A DNA stretch of 64,000 nucleotides. Source: Paenibacillus sp. (lineage in GTDB: Bacteria > Bacillota > Bacilli > Paenibacillales > YIM-B00363). The stretch spans positions 310,001 through 374,000 of the forward strand of contig NZ_DASQNA010000025.1 in NCBI RefSeq assembly GCF_035645195.1, read 5' to 3'. The stretch's first letter is position 1. Each line of letters begins with the position of its first letter. The position numbers and the translations under genes are program-made. The notes under the pieces are model-generated. The model worked only from the letters and a program-made list of their open reading frames with translations, ran no database searches and was not told where the DNA came from. This document shows positions 42,648 through 51,216 of this stretch, one piece after another.

Positions 42648-44042
42648 TTATTTATTGTTATCGATGATCTCTTGCACGGCAGCCTGCATATTGGCAAGTG
42701 TCGTATCCAGATCCTGTGAGCCGAGAATGAGGAGCTCGTATTGCTCGTTCAGCGCTTTATACACTTCTGCTTGGTACGTGACGGGCGGTATGATTTTGCC
42801 GGACTTCGAATTTTTCAGCACATTGATCAAGGAAGCCTTGTCGACGTTCTCCGGCTTTTGCGTACCGCTTAGAATCGAATCGACGATTGTTTCGAGGTCG
42901 TTCTCGGAAACCTTGTTCCAGGACGGGATATTGCGTCCGTATTTCGCAAGTCCTTCCGTCGTATACCAACGGATGAACTGGTAGGCTTCCTTCTGATGCT
43001 TGGACTTCGCCGCGACCGCCATGAAGTCGGTCGTGACCGGCGTGTACCCGATTTGGTCGGATTCGCCGTTCTTCGGATACGGCGCGATCGCTACGTTAAA
43101 GTTCAACGGATTTTGCTCCGTCCCTCCCAGCTCGCTGTTCATCCAGCTGCCGATCAACACCATGCTGGCCGATTGGTTAAAGAACTGCGTCCGGTAATGG
43201 AGCTTCTGCGACAGCATATCCGCGTACGGCGTGGAAGAGCCGTCTTCCCGTTCCATCTGGAGCCGCAATTCGAGCGTCCGTCTGAACATCGGATCGTCGA
43301 GATTCGACGTACCGTCCGCCTTCAGAAAGTCCGTGTTTTCCGAGCGATTCGCAAGCGCGAGTCGAAGGAATTCCATCCATCCCCCGTTCTGCGGGCCGTG
43401 GAAATACGTGCCGTACCGCTTCGACGCGCCTTCGCCCGTTGTAAGCGCCTTCGCGTAAGCCATGAAGTCGTCCCACGTCCAATCCGTCGGCACTTCCAGC
43501 CCGGCGGCATCCAAATGATCCTTGTTCAGCATGACGTACCACGGATTGAACTTGCCGGGCAGCGCGTAATACTGACCGTTCATCTGCGTGTCGACCTTAT
43601 ATTCCTCGGCGACCTTGAACCCGTCCTCACCGATGAACGAATCGATCGGCGCCACCATGCCGAGACCGACGCGCTGCGCGTACGAAGCGGGGTCGCTGAA
43701 CATCAGCACGTCCAGCTGCTCGCCGGACGCTGCGGCCAGGTCGAGCTTCTGCGTCGCTTCGTTCGTATCGCCCTTCTCGCTGAGCGGAACGAGCTCGACA
43801 CGGATGTTCGGGTACGCTTCTTCGAACGCCGCGATGGTCGCTTCCCAGTTGTACTGCGCTTCCGTGCCGTGCGTATGGAATTTAATTGTAACCTTCTCGG
43901 CCGCGGCCGGCTCCTCGGCGCCGTTGTTCGTCGGGGTCGGCGTTTGGGCTGCAGGCGCATCCGCGCTTCCGCCGGAGCATCCGGCCAATAAACTGAGCGT
44001 CAATCCGATTGCGGCGAAGCTTCCAAACCCATATTTTCTCAT
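42648..44042 (-). CDS. Sugar ABC importer, substrate-binding lipoprotein
   Basis: The 464-residue protein has a lipoprotein signal (LTLSLLAGCSGG), a Pro/Thr linker and a family-1 binding fold (FHTHGTEAQYNWEATIAAFE, KLDLAAASGEQLDVLMFSD, YALPGKFNPWYVMLNKDHL, WTWDDFMAYAKAL). It is clearly paralogous to the protein at 55085 (shared DLAAASGE-LDV-MFS and DWTWD--M-YAKA). The ATG follows GGAGGGG. The operon's lyase and GH88 suggest unsaturated or uronate-bearing oligosaccharides as ligand. Confidence 0.9.
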   Translation of the reverse strand: MRKYGFGSFAAIGLTLSLLAGCSGGSADAPAAQTPTPTNNGAEEPAAAEKVTIKFHTHGTEAQYNWEATIAAFEEAYPNIRVELVPLSEKGDTNEATQKLDLAAASGEQLDVLMFSDPASYAQRVGLGMVAPIDSFIGEDGFKVAEEYKVDTQMNGQYYALPGKFNPWYVMLNKDHLDAAGLEVPTDWTWDDFMAYAKALTTGEGASKRYGTYFHGPQNGGWMEFLRLALANRSENTDFLKADGTSNLDDPMFRRTLELRLQMEREDGSSTPYADMLSQKLHYRTQFFNQSASMVLIGSWMNSELGGTEQNPLNFNVAIAPYPKNGESDQIGYTPVTTDFMAVAAKSKHQKEAYQFIRWYTTEGLAKYGRNIPSWNKVSENDLETIVDSILSGTQKPENVDKASLINVLKNSKSGKIIPPVTYQAEVYKALNEQYELLILGSQDLDTTLANMQAAVQEIIDNNK

Positions 44043-44109
44043 TGTGCCCCTCCATGTGTAACCGTTTTATTTTTGGTTCGTGTCGATTGTAACAAGAGGG
44101 CCAAGGCCC

Positions 44110-44115
44110 ATTATA
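44110..44115 (-). promoter_or_regulatory. Possible internal -10 box before the binding-protein gene
   Basis: On the minus strand this is TATAAT, 68 bases before the binding-protein start. No clear -35 is present. Just downstream, GGGCC-TT-GGCCC forms a small hairpin. It could give the binding protein extra transcription. Confidence 0.25.
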
Positions 44116-44154
44116 CGCCTAATTTTACTTTTCTTATCATTATTTTTACTTTTT

Positions 44155-44988
44155 CTACCCTTTCACCCCGCCCATGGCGATGCCCTCGATGACGCGTCTC
44201 TGCCCGGCGATGAACATAATAAGCAGCGGAACGATCGCCGAAACGGCGGCCGCCATAATTAAGGACCAAAACTCGCCGTTAATCGATGTAAACTTTTGCA
44301 TCGCAAGCTGGATCGTAAAGAGCGAATCCGTACGCAAAAAGATAAGCGGATTTTGGTAATCGTTCCACGTCCAGATGAAGCGAAGAATCGCGTACGTGGC
44401 GATCGCGGGCTTCACAAGCGGCAGCGCAATCATGGTAAAAATGCGAAAATGCCCCGCGCCGTCCATTTTGGCCGATTCGATGAATTCGTTGTGCACGCCC
44501 ATGAAAAATTGACGCAGCATGAAAGTTCCCAATACGCTGAAGCTATTTAACAAAATGAGGCCCCAGTGGCTGTCGAACAAGCCGATCAAGCGGTACAAAA
44601 TGAACTGCGGCACCAAGATCGCCTGCTGCGGAACCATGAACGTAGCAAGAACGATGAAGAACAACCATTTCCCCGCGGGGAACTGAATTTTCGAAAACCC
44701 GTACGCCGCCATGGCGGAAACCGTACAAGAGATCAACGTCGTCGCCGCGGTCACCTTGATCGTATTCCAATAATACACCCAAAACGGGTGATCCCCGAAC
44801 CACACTTCGCGGTAGTTGCTGAACCCGACCCCGTTCTCCGGAATCCATTGAATGGGATACGCGAATACGTCGCCCTCCAGCTTGAAGGAAGCGGAAATCA
44901 TCCATGCGAACGGCAGCACGAACAAGACGCCGACAACCAACAAAGCGATCGTCGTTATCGATTTTCTTAGATCGAACGCCTTCGGCAT
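44155..44988 (-). CDS. Sugar ABC importer permease, MalG type
   Basis: The 277-residue membrane protein has six helices; the EAA loop is NEFIESAKMDGAGHFRIFTM and the C-terminus GIAMGGVKG. Its ATG (44988) shares one base with the stop of the upstream permease (TGATG), so translation is coupled. It is very similar to the permease at 56483 (shared FIWTWNDYQNPL-FLR). Confidence 0.9.
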   Translation of the reverse strand: MPKAFDLRKSITTIALLVVGVLFVLPFAWMISASFKLEGDVFAYPIQWIPENGVGFSNYREVWFGDHPFWVYYWNTIKVTAATTLISCTVSAMAAYGFSKIQFPAGKWLFFIVLATFMVPQQAILVPQFILYRLIGLFDSHWGLILLNSFSVLGTFMLRQFFMGVHNEFIESAKMDGAGHFRIFTMIALPLVKPAIATYAILRFIWTWNDYQNPLIFLRTDSLFTIQLAMQKFTSINGEFWSLIMAAAVSAIVPLLIMFIAGQRRVIEGIAMGGVKG

Positions 44989-45935
44989 CAGTAATTCACC
45001 CACTTTCTTTGACCGATCCATTGAAGGAACGTTATCGCCATTACGCATAGGAACAAGATCATCGCTTGCGCCGAAGCGTATCCGATTTTCAAATTCAGGA
45101 ACGCCGTATCGTACATATAGTACACGATCACGTTCGTGGAGCCCGCCGGGCCTCCCTGCGTCAGCACGGCAATAAGATCGAACACTTTGAACGTATAAAT
45201 AATACCCGTAATCATCAGGAAGAAGGTCGTCGGCGAAAGCATGGGCAACGTAATGCGGAAGAAGCGCACCAGTCCGTTCGCCCCGTCGATTTCGGCCGCC
45301 TCGTACAAATCTCTCGGAATCGACTGCAGCCCCGCCATGTATACGATCATGTTGTACCCTATGGAGATCCAGACCGAAATCATCATGACGGAGATCAAAG
45401 CGAACTCCGGATCCGCGATCCAAGCGGGCGGGCGATCGACGCCGATCGATCGTAAAAACTGATTGACCGGCCCCATCGACGGATGAAACAATACGCGCCA
45501 GACGGTCGCTACCGCGACGACGCTCGAAATATAAGGCAAGAAGTAAATGACTTTGAAGAAATCTTTCATATATACGAATTTATTGATCAACACGGCCAGG
45601 ACGAGCGAGATCGCGAGGTACGCGGGAACCGTCAGCAAAAATATGGCGTTGTTCCCTAGCGTTTTGATGAATTTAGCGTCTTGAAAAAGTTTATCGTAGT
45701 TTTCCAACCCGATCCATTTCACGCCTGCCAGCCCCGTAATCATGCTCCATTCCGTGAAACTGAGGTACGCGGCCGCGCAAATCGGCAGCAGTACCATCAC
45801 CCCGACGCCAAGCAGCATCGGCAGAACGAAGATGAAGCCGGCGATCGTTTCGCTTCGCTGCATGCTGCCGGCGCGGCGAAGCTTTGGCTTCGATACTTGT
45901 TTCGTTAATCCGGACACGGATTGCACCTGAACCAC
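44988..45935 (-). CDS. Sugar ABC importer permease, MalF type
   Basis: The 315-residue membrane protein has a 25-residue cytoplasmic start and six helices (TIAGFIFVLPMLLGVGVMVL first). The EAA loop is RDLYEAAEIDGANGLVRFF, followed by LPMLSPTTFF. It starts at GTG with only a weak GATGGG; an internal ATG at 45863 is a possible alternative. It is the first gene of the long operon to 36073 and paralogous to the gene at 57326. Confidence 0.88.
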   Translation of the reverse strand: MVQVQSVSGLTKQVSKPKLRRAGSMQRSETIAGFIFVLPMLLGVGVMVLLPICAAAYLSFTEWSMITGLAGVKWIGLENYDKLFQDAKFIKTLGNNAIFLLTVPAYLAISLVLAVLINKFVYMKDFFKVIYFLPYISSVVAVATVWRVLFHPSMGPVNQFLRSIGVDRPPAWIADPEFALISVMMISVWISIGYNMIVYMAGLQSIPRDLYEAAEIDGANGLVRFFRITLPMLSPTTFFLMITGIIYTFKVFDLIAVLTQGGPAGSTNVIVYYMYDTAFLNLKIGYASAQAMILFLCVMAITFLQWIGQRKWVNY

Positions 45936-45943
45936 CCCATCGG

Positions 45944-45984
45944 TTTTTCTAAACTTAAGTTCGTGTCCTTATTCTAAAAGAAAA
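45944..45984 (-). promoter_or_regulatory. Two TTCTAAA boxes, probable regulator binding sites
   Basis: TTTTTCTAAA (45944-45953) and TTCTAAAAGAAAA (45972-45984) place TTCTAAA copies 25 bases apart. The second, 13 bases long, recurs exactly at 58344-58356 upstream of the paralogous operon. Direct repeats about two helical turns apart suit AraC-type regulators. Whether they act from this position is uncertain because they lie only 9-37 bases before the annotated start. Confidence 0.45.
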
Positions 45985-46010
45985 TACCGTTACTTCCGTA
46001 ACGGTATTTT
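45981..46010. terminator. Perfect 13-base hairpin in a divergent intergenic region
   Basis: AAAATACCGTTAC pairs with GTAACGGTATTTT around TTCC, a classical bidirectional terminator shape. No confident gene ends here. It may be a leader attenuator for the minus-strand importer operon (a TTGACC/CAAAAT promoter pair lies upstream near 46025-46052), or mark a small RNA. The remainder of 46011-46247 shows only doubtful short frames. Confidence 0.55.
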
Positions 46011-46247
46011 GATCAATATAAAATTATTTTGACTTTTTGTTTCAGGACGGTCAATTGCGAGAATGCACCTTCTCCCCCTGTGGAAAATGTCGTACAGCGG
46101 CGGTTCATCGTCCTCATAGATAGGAAATTTCGCGTTGGATGATGCGGTCGTATCGATAATCTTAAAAAAGATTGGCAAACTCGGACGCAATGCCCCATAA
46201 TTATGTTCGCACGTATGCGTTTCCAACCTAGGCAAAGAGGGAGAGCC

Positions 46248-47405
46248 ATGTTCCGAATCAGCTTGTTTATGTTTCTGTTATTTTCCACGTACAGCATCGT
46301 CGGGTTCTTCCTGCCGCCTTACCTTCTAAGTAAGGGCTTAGACGCAAGTCAGATTGGAACCTTGCTTGCCGTCGGATCGTTCGTAACGATCATCGCCCAG
46401 CCGATCTGGGGGTACGTCAGCGATAAGAAACAGGCGGTAAAGCCTGTGATAACGCTCCTTCTGTTTTGCGGCTTGCTAATCAGTTCAGGCTTCTTCTCGG
46501 CGACGGCGTTCGGACTCATCCTATTCTTTTACGGCTTGTTCGCCTTCTTTAACAGCGCTACGGGCCCCCTTTCCGAGGCGCTTTGTATCTCCTACGCGCA
46601 GGACAATAATAAAAATTTCGGGCGTATTCGTCTTTGGGGAGAAATCGGGGTCGGCTCCTCCGCGTTGATCCTCGGGATCGTCGTCGACCGCATCGGAATT
46701 CAATCCCTTGGCTTCCTCTATGCGGGAACGATGAGCGTCGCGTTAGCCGCTACGTTCTTGCTGCCGAAATCCAAATCCACGGCTCCGTCCGTTCGCCTGT
46801 CCGATTTCGGCAGGTTGTTTACGAAGCGCAAGCTGCTATGGTGTTTGCTGCTCGCCTTGATCATCGGCATCCCGCATAAGATGAACGACGGCATGCTTGC
46901 CATCCACCTGCAAGGGTTGGGCGGGACCGATACGCAGCTAGGCATGGCCTGGCTCGCCGCGACGTTCAGCACGGTACCGGCCTTCTTCTTCATCAGCAGG
47001 CTGATCGCGAAATGGAACGAGCTCGGCATCTTATTCGTCGCCGCGACGGCATACGCCGTCCGCTGGCTATTGTACAGCCAAGCGGATCGTCCTGAGCTCC
47101 TGATCGCTGCCCAAGTCCTCCACAGCCTAACGTTCCCGCTGTTTTTCGTAGCCTCTATCCAATATTTGTCTAGAGTCGTTCCGACCGAGCTGCGCGCGTC
47201 CGGACAATCGCTGTTCGCCGTTACGTTCAGCGGCCTCGGCGGCATCATCGGCAGTTCCGGAGGCGGCTTCGCCATCGAACGAATCGGAGTGCAATGGACG
47301 TACTTAAGCGGCGCTTTCCTCGCGTTTCTCGGAGCTGTCGCCGTGTTCGTCATTTATGTGGCGGAGAAGAGGAAGGATGGCGGCGCGATGTCGCACACGA
47401 TGTAA
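46248..47405 (+). CDS. MFS transporter (MFS_1-like)
   Basis: The 385-residue membrane protein has about 12 helices. It starts at ATG 46248 with GAGGGAGAG upstream. N-terminal features are FSTYSIVGFFLPPYLLSKG and the loop-2/3 signature WGYVSDKKQAVKP (variant of GxxxDRxxRR); later NSATGPLSEALCISYAQ and GRIRLWGEIG, typical of the LacY/PPP-like MFS subfamily. Substrate unknown. It is convergent with the GTP cyclohydrolase gene. Confidence 0.85.
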   Translation: MFRISLFMFLLFSTYSIVGFFLPPYLLSKGLDASQIGTLLAVGSFVTIIAQPIWGYVSDKKQAVKPVITLLLFCGLLISSGFFSATAFGLILFFYGLFAFFNSATGPLSEALCISYAQDNNKNFGRIRLWGEIGVGSSALILGIVVDRIGIQSLGFLYAGTMSVALAATFLLPKSKSTAPSVRLSDFGRLFTKRKLLWCLLLALIIGIPHKMNDGMLAIHLQGLGGTDTQLGMAWLAATFSTVPAFFFISRLIAKWNELGILFVAATAYAVRWLLYSQADRPELLIAAQVLHSLTFPLFFVASIQYLSRVVPTELRASGQSLFAVTFSGLGGIIGSSGGGFAIERIGVQWTYLSGAFLAFLGAVAVFVIYVAEKRKDGGAMSHTM

Positions 47406-47441
47406 TTCCTGGGTTTTCACATATTCGCACGAGGTACAAAT

Positions 47442-47468
47442 AAGAGGGGACATAGGTCCCCCCTTTTT
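47442..47468. terminator. Terminator between MFS and GTP cyclohydrolase genes
   Basis: AAG-GGGGAC pairs with GTCCCC-CTT around ATAG, followed by TTTTT on the plus strand. Confidence 0.7.
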
Positions 47469-47480
47469 GCCATTTCATCG

Positions 47481-48242
47481 TTAATCGTTGTCGCAGCAGC
47501 CTTCGCCTTCGTTCAAGTGTCCGGACCGCTCGATTTTCGTTTTTAAATAGTTTTCGTTGTACTCGGAAACGTCGCCCCAAAGCTGCACCCGATCCTTAAC
47601 ATCCAATCCTGCGTTACGAAGCGCATCCAATTTTCTTGGATTGTTCGTGACCAGGGTGACCGGCTTCGTCCGAAGCGCCTTCAACACCTTGATCGCATCG
47701 CTGTAATCGCGCGAATCGTCGACGAATCCGAGCTGCAAATTGGCGTCTACGGTATCGTAACCGTTCTCTTGAAGAATGTAAGCGAGCGCTTTGCTGAAGA
47801 GCCCGATCCCTCGCCCTTCGTGATTCGCCAAGTAAAACAACGCGCCGCTTCCGTGCTCGGCGATATGCTTCATCGACTGTTTGAGCTGGTATCCGCAGTC
47901 GCAGCGCTTGCTTCCGAAAATATCCCCGGTGTGACAAATGGAATGAAACCGAATCAAGGCATTCTCGGCATGTTGAAAGTCTCCGTGAACGAGGACGCTC
48001 GACTGTTGAAGTTCCGCTAAATTCGCGGACGATAACTTGGCTACGATGCGTTCGAAATCTTCCGTCACCTCGCTGCAATTTAACCAGCAGTACCACTGAA
48101 ACTCGACGGTTTCCCCAAGTAAATTTACTGGCAGCTTGATCGGGCCGACCAAATAAATAGCCCCTTCATCGCTCTTGATGAGTTGTATTTTTTTCTCCAG
48201 AATCGATATGACTTGGGGATCGAAGCTTTTCGTCGCGGGCAT
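47481..48242 (-). CDS. ribA: GTP cyclohydrolase II, stand-alone
   Basis: The 253-residue enzyme opens GTP to 2,5-diamino-6-ribosylamino-pyrimidinone phosphate, the first step of riboflavin synthesis. The zinc and catalytic block RFHSICHTGDIFGSKRCDCG (three Cys) is intact, as are NHEGRGIGL and LVTNNPRKLDAL. It lacks the DHBP-synthase half of the usual Firmicute bifunctional enzyme and has about 60 extra N-terminal residues. Start ATG 48242 follows AAGGAG with nine-base spacing. No other riboflavin genes or FMN riboswitch are nearby, so it may serve another pathway or be a spare copy. Confidence 0.88.
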   Translation of the reverse strand: MPATKSFDPQVISILEKKIQLIKSDEGAIYLVGPIKLPVNLLGETVEFQWYCWLNCSEVTEDFERIVAKLSSANLAELQQSSVLVHGDFQHAENALIRFHSICHTGDIFGSKRCDCGYQLKQSMKHIAEHGSGALFYLANHEGRGIGLFSKALAYILQENGYDTVDANLQLGFVDDSRDYSDAIKVLKALRTKPVTLVTNNPRKLDALRNAGLDVKDRVQLWGDVSEYNENYLKTKIERSGHLNEGEGCCDND

Positions 48243-48341
48243 AAGGTTCATCTCCTTGTGGGTTGGCAAAACAGACAAAAGTTGTATGTCTTATATTGCG
48301 CAAAAGCCGTTCTCCTTATCGGCGGCGACGCCGGTAACGAA

Positions 48342-49748
48342 TTACCGTCCCGAACCTGCGATGCTTGACCCGGCGGTAACATAAATCAGCAGAGCGATCG
48401 CCATCCAGCCGGCAAACCTGTAGTTCCGAGACGCCAGCTCCAGCACCGGTTTCTGAAACAGGCCCGCCAGAAGATTATTCACGGCCGACGCCGGCGAAAT
48501 AGGATTGGATAACCCCCAGCTTCCAAGCAAAAGCACCGCAAAGTACGTCGGGCTCATGCCGACGGCCGGCGGATCGATCCCGCTCGCCAGGATGGCGACC
48601 GGCACGATCGGATGAAGTCCGATGAGGGAAGATCCTGCGATCAACGCCACCGCGAATAGCGAAAATGCGAAAGAAATCGGCAGCAGCGGGATATGCTCCA
48701 GCAGTGCCGGGACGGCGGCCCCGAAGCCGGTCGTGCCGATGGCGCCGCTAAAGAAGCCTGCGGCCAAAAACAGCGTCATTTCTTTCTGCAGAGCCGGCAC
48801 CGTGACGGTCAGATGGGTTTTCAAGCCGCTCCGGTATACCGGCAAAGCCCTCTTCCCTACGCACCAGATCAACGGGAATACGACTGCGGCGAGGCAGATC
48901 AAGATCGCCATCGGCAGCTCGACCGCCCGCTCCAACGCCAAGACGACGATCATCGCAGCGGCCAAATAAGCCGCGAGTCCGAACGGGAACGCAGCGTTCC
49001 GGTCCCGCGCTGCCGACTCCCGTTCGGCGGGCTCCCGCTCAGCGGGCTCATGTTCCGCGGGCTCCGTTTCCGCAAGGGACAGCTCCCGAACGTCGACCGC
49101 CCAGCTGACAACCAGGCTAAGTACCGCCAAACCGAGCAAGGAAGGAAGAACGGACGACCAAGGCAGCGCCAGCGCCGTCGTTACGAGCGCCATGGCAGCG
49201 AAATACGGCGACCATAAAATCGCCCCCGCGAATCCGCGATTCAGCGCATTGGCGAGCAGCCGAGACATGCCTTGCCTCGGTCTTACGAAGACCAACTCAT
49301 AGACGACTGGGATCGATCCGACGTTAATGAATACGCCCATGATTTGCGTAAGAAGCTGCGTCCCTACGAACAACTCCGTCTTGCTTCGAAGTTTCTGTTG
49401 ATAGAACCTTTTTAATGACGCCACGTAGTCGGGAATTCGAACCGGAATGCCGAACAGCGGAGCGAACAGAAACAAGGTTACGATCGTCACGTTCATCCCG
49501 GCCGCCTCGAACCATTGCCAAGCCGTCGCCTTTTGGAACGCAAGGAGAATCGCCCCGATCGCGGCGAAGCCGGTCGTCAGCCACCGCGTCATTCCCCTCA
49601 GCTTCGGCAGCTGCATGGCGATGAAAATAAAAACCAAGCTCCCTCCTAAAGGAGTAAGCTCCAGCGGAGTCAACTGCTGTGCAACGTAAACCGCGGCAAT
49701 AGAGAATAATAACGCCTTCTCCATTGCCGCCTTCATCGCGGACGTCAT
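48342..49748 (-). CDS. Multi-pass permease of uncertain family
   Basis: The 468-residue membrane protein has about 12 hydrophobic helices in two halves separated by a cytoplasmic loop (about 215-240). The loop carries a short tandem repeat (EPAE-H-EPAE-R-EPAE-R-E). The layout and motifs in the second half (FFSGAIGTTGFGAAVPALL, SNPISPASAVNNLLAGL) resemble anion or C4-dicarboxylate transporters, but I cannot assign it. It starts four bases after the dioxygenase stop without a clear ribosome site; ATGs at 49736 or 49724 are alternatives. It is probably co-transcribed with the dioxygenase operon. Confidence 0.7.
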   Translation of the reverse strand: MTSAMKAAMEKALLFSIAAVYVAQQLTPLELTPLGGSLVFIFIAMQLPKLRGMTRWLTTGFAAIGAILLAFQKATAWQWFEAAGMNVTIVTLFLFAPLFGIPVRIPDYVASLKRFYQQKLRSKTELFVGTQLLTQIMGVFINVGSIPVVYELVFVRPRQGMSRLLANALNRGFAGAILWSPYFAAMALVTTALALPWSSVLPSLLGLAVLSLVVSWAVDVRELSLAETEPAEHEPAEREPAERESAARDRNAAFPFGLAAYLAAAMIVVLALERAVELPMAILICLAAVVFPLIWCVGKRALPVYRSGLKTHLTVTVPALQKEMTLFLAAGFFSGAIGTTGFGAAVPALLEHIPLLPISFAFSLFAVALIAGSSLIGLHPIVPVAILASGIDPPAVGMSPTYFAVLLLGSWGLSNPISPASAVNNLLAGLFQKPVLELASRNYRFAGWMAIALLIYVTAGSSIAGSGR

Positions 49749-49752
49749 CGAA

Positions 49753-50523
49753 CTAATGAAACTGCCAGCAGCTGAGGCTCAAGCTGCCGTATTGGTAGCT
49801 GCGATGCAGCAGCTTCGCCCGACGGTTCGCATCCCCGGTCCCCATCGCGAGAAGCAGCGGAATGAAATGCTCGTTCGTCGGTACCGCCTCCTGAGCGTGC
49901 GGAGCCAATTCGCGGTATTGAAAGAGCGCCTCCGTATCCCACGCTTCGAGCTTGCTCTGGAGCCAATCGTCGAATTCCTCCGCCCAGTCGTCGACGCCTT
50001 CGGACCGCCAGTTCAGCCTTCTCAAGTTGTGGACCGTTCCCCCGCTTCCGATGATGAGCACGTCCTGCTCCCGAAGCTCCGACAACGCCGCGCCGATGTT
50101 GTACTGCTGCTCGTTCGACAGCGTCCGGTTCACCGACAATGCGGCGACCGGAATGTCCGCTTCCGGATACAGCAGCTTCAAAATTGCCCAGGCCCCATGA
50201 TCAAGACCCCGCTTCACGTTCAGCACGCTCGGAATCCCGTGCTTCGAAAACGTCGACTGCACATACTCGCTTAGCATGCGATCGCTTTTAGCCGGATACG
50301 TCATGCGGTATAGCTCGTCTTGGAAGCCTCCGAAATCGTATATCGTTTCGTACGATTCGGCAGCGCCGATGTGCTGCACCGGCTCCTCCCAATGCGCGGA
50401 GAAGAGCAAGATGGCTTTCGGCCGAGGCGTATGATCTTTAAAGCTTTTCAACAGCCGCGTATATTCGTTATCCTCGAGCACGATCGACGGGGCGCCATGC
50501 GCGAAAAAGTAGGATGGCATCAT
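49753..50523 (-). CDS. DODA-type extradiol ring-opening dioxygenase
   Basis: The 256-residue enzyme belongs to the LigB/4,5-DOPA dioxygenase family (YgiD-like). Metal- and base-forming His residues are visible: SYFFAHGAPS, LLFSAHWEEP, RGLDHGAWAIL and GSGGTVHNLRRLNW. It would cleave catechols beside the hydroxyls using a divalent metal. It has GGAGGAGGGGG upstream and overlaps the esterase gene by four bases. In Bacillus such dioxygenases work with DoxX-like proteins and esterases in quinone and catechol stress. Confidence 0.9.
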   Translation of the reverse strand: MMPSYFFAHGAPSIVLEDNEYTRLLKSFKDHTPRPKAILLFSAHWEEPVQHIGAAESYETIYDFGGFQDELYRMTYPAKSDRMLSEYVQSTFSKHGIPSVLNVKRGLDHGAWAILKLLYPEADIPVAALSVNRTLSNEQQYNIGAALSELREQDVLIIGSGGTVHNLRRLNWRSEGVDDWAEEFDDWLQSKLEAWDTEALFQYRELAPHAQEAVPTNEHFIPLLLAMGTGDANRRAKLLHRSYQYGSLSLSCWQFH

Positions 50524-51191
50524 TTCGTTTCCCCCTCCTCCTTTGGGTTCAACCCGGCATCCTGCCTCACCCAGTTCAGGACGTCGCGCTGATTTTCTTC
50601 CGATACGCCATGGTCGGTCGGGTACAATCGGAACGTCAGGCGGGGCGTAAGCTGCTTGAAGTAAGCCGCCGTTTCATGGCCGATCCGAACCGGAAATACC
50701 GAGTCGTATTCCCCATGGGAGACGAATACCGAGACGTCGCCGACGCTGCGCAGCGGATACTCCGTCTTCACGAATTCGGGCACGTACCCGTTCAATGCGA
50801 CGATCCCTTTCAGCCGATCCCCCATCGTGAGCGCAAGCGTCATGGACAAAATGGCGCCTTGGCTGAAGCCGAGCACATACCGCTTGTTCGGATCGATCGG
50901 ATATTTCTCTGTAGCGTATTGGATAAACGCTTCAAGCTGCTTCGCCGCTTCGTCGAACATGTCCCGAATCGGATGGCCGATGCTCTTCAGATCGTAATAC
51001 TGATACCCCGCGCCGAGCGGCAAATTGCCGCGAATGCCGATAATAATGAACGAATCGGAGAGCGGAGCGACCAAACCGAACATATTTTTTTCGTTGGAGC
51101 CTTTGCCATGCAGCGTAAATACGACCGGGTATTTTCGATTCGGGTCCATCTCGGCCGGCAAGTGAACGTCGTACGGGTATACAGGGTTCAT
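50520..51191 (-). CDS. Phospholipase/carboxylesterase-family hydrolase (MhqD-like)
   Basis: The 223-residue alpha/beta hydrolase has oxyanion block VVFTLHGKGSNEK, nucleophile GFSQGAILSM, an Asp in VSHGEYDSVFPV and His in YPTDHGVSEEN. Length fits the phospholipase/carboxylesterase family. In Bacillus subtilis MhqD-type hydrolases lie in operons for quinone stress beside a ring-cleaving dioxygenase; the same order here supports that role. ATG 51191 follows GGGATG. It lies 25 bases after the DoxX-like gene. Confidence 0.88.
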   Translation of the reverse strand: MNPVYPYDVHLPAEMDPNRKYPVVFTLHGKGSNEKNMFGLVAPLSDSFIIIGIRGNLPLGAGYQYYDLKSIGHPIRDMFDEAAKQLEAFIQYATEKYPIDPNKRYVLGFSQGAILSMTLALTMGDRLKGIVALNGYVPEFVKTEYPLRSVGDVSVFVSHGEYDSVFPVRIGHETAAYFKQLTPRLTFRLYPTDHGVSEENQRDVLNWVRQDAGLNPKEEGETK

Positions 51192-51216
51192 GATTTTCTC
51201 ATCCCTTCGTCGTAAC

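Noticed and set aside
42996-43991. 331-residue open frame opposite the binding-protein gene
   Set aside because: Antisense shadow of the binding-protein gene at 42648-44042; no motifs and skewed Arg/His content.
45990-46297. Two overlapping short frames upstream of the MFS gene
   Set aside because: Neither has a ribosome site or family; one ends inside the hairpin at 45981-46010. A small protein cannot be excluded, but the evidence is too thin to annotate.
48243-48341. FMN riboswitch before the GTP cyclohydrolase II gene
   Set aside because: The leader is under 100 bases and lacks the conserved FMN aptamer segments.
49015-49075. Repeat array of possible non-coding type
   Set aside because: The repeat is in frame within a permease gene and encodes EPAE units; it is not a CRISPR or satellite array.
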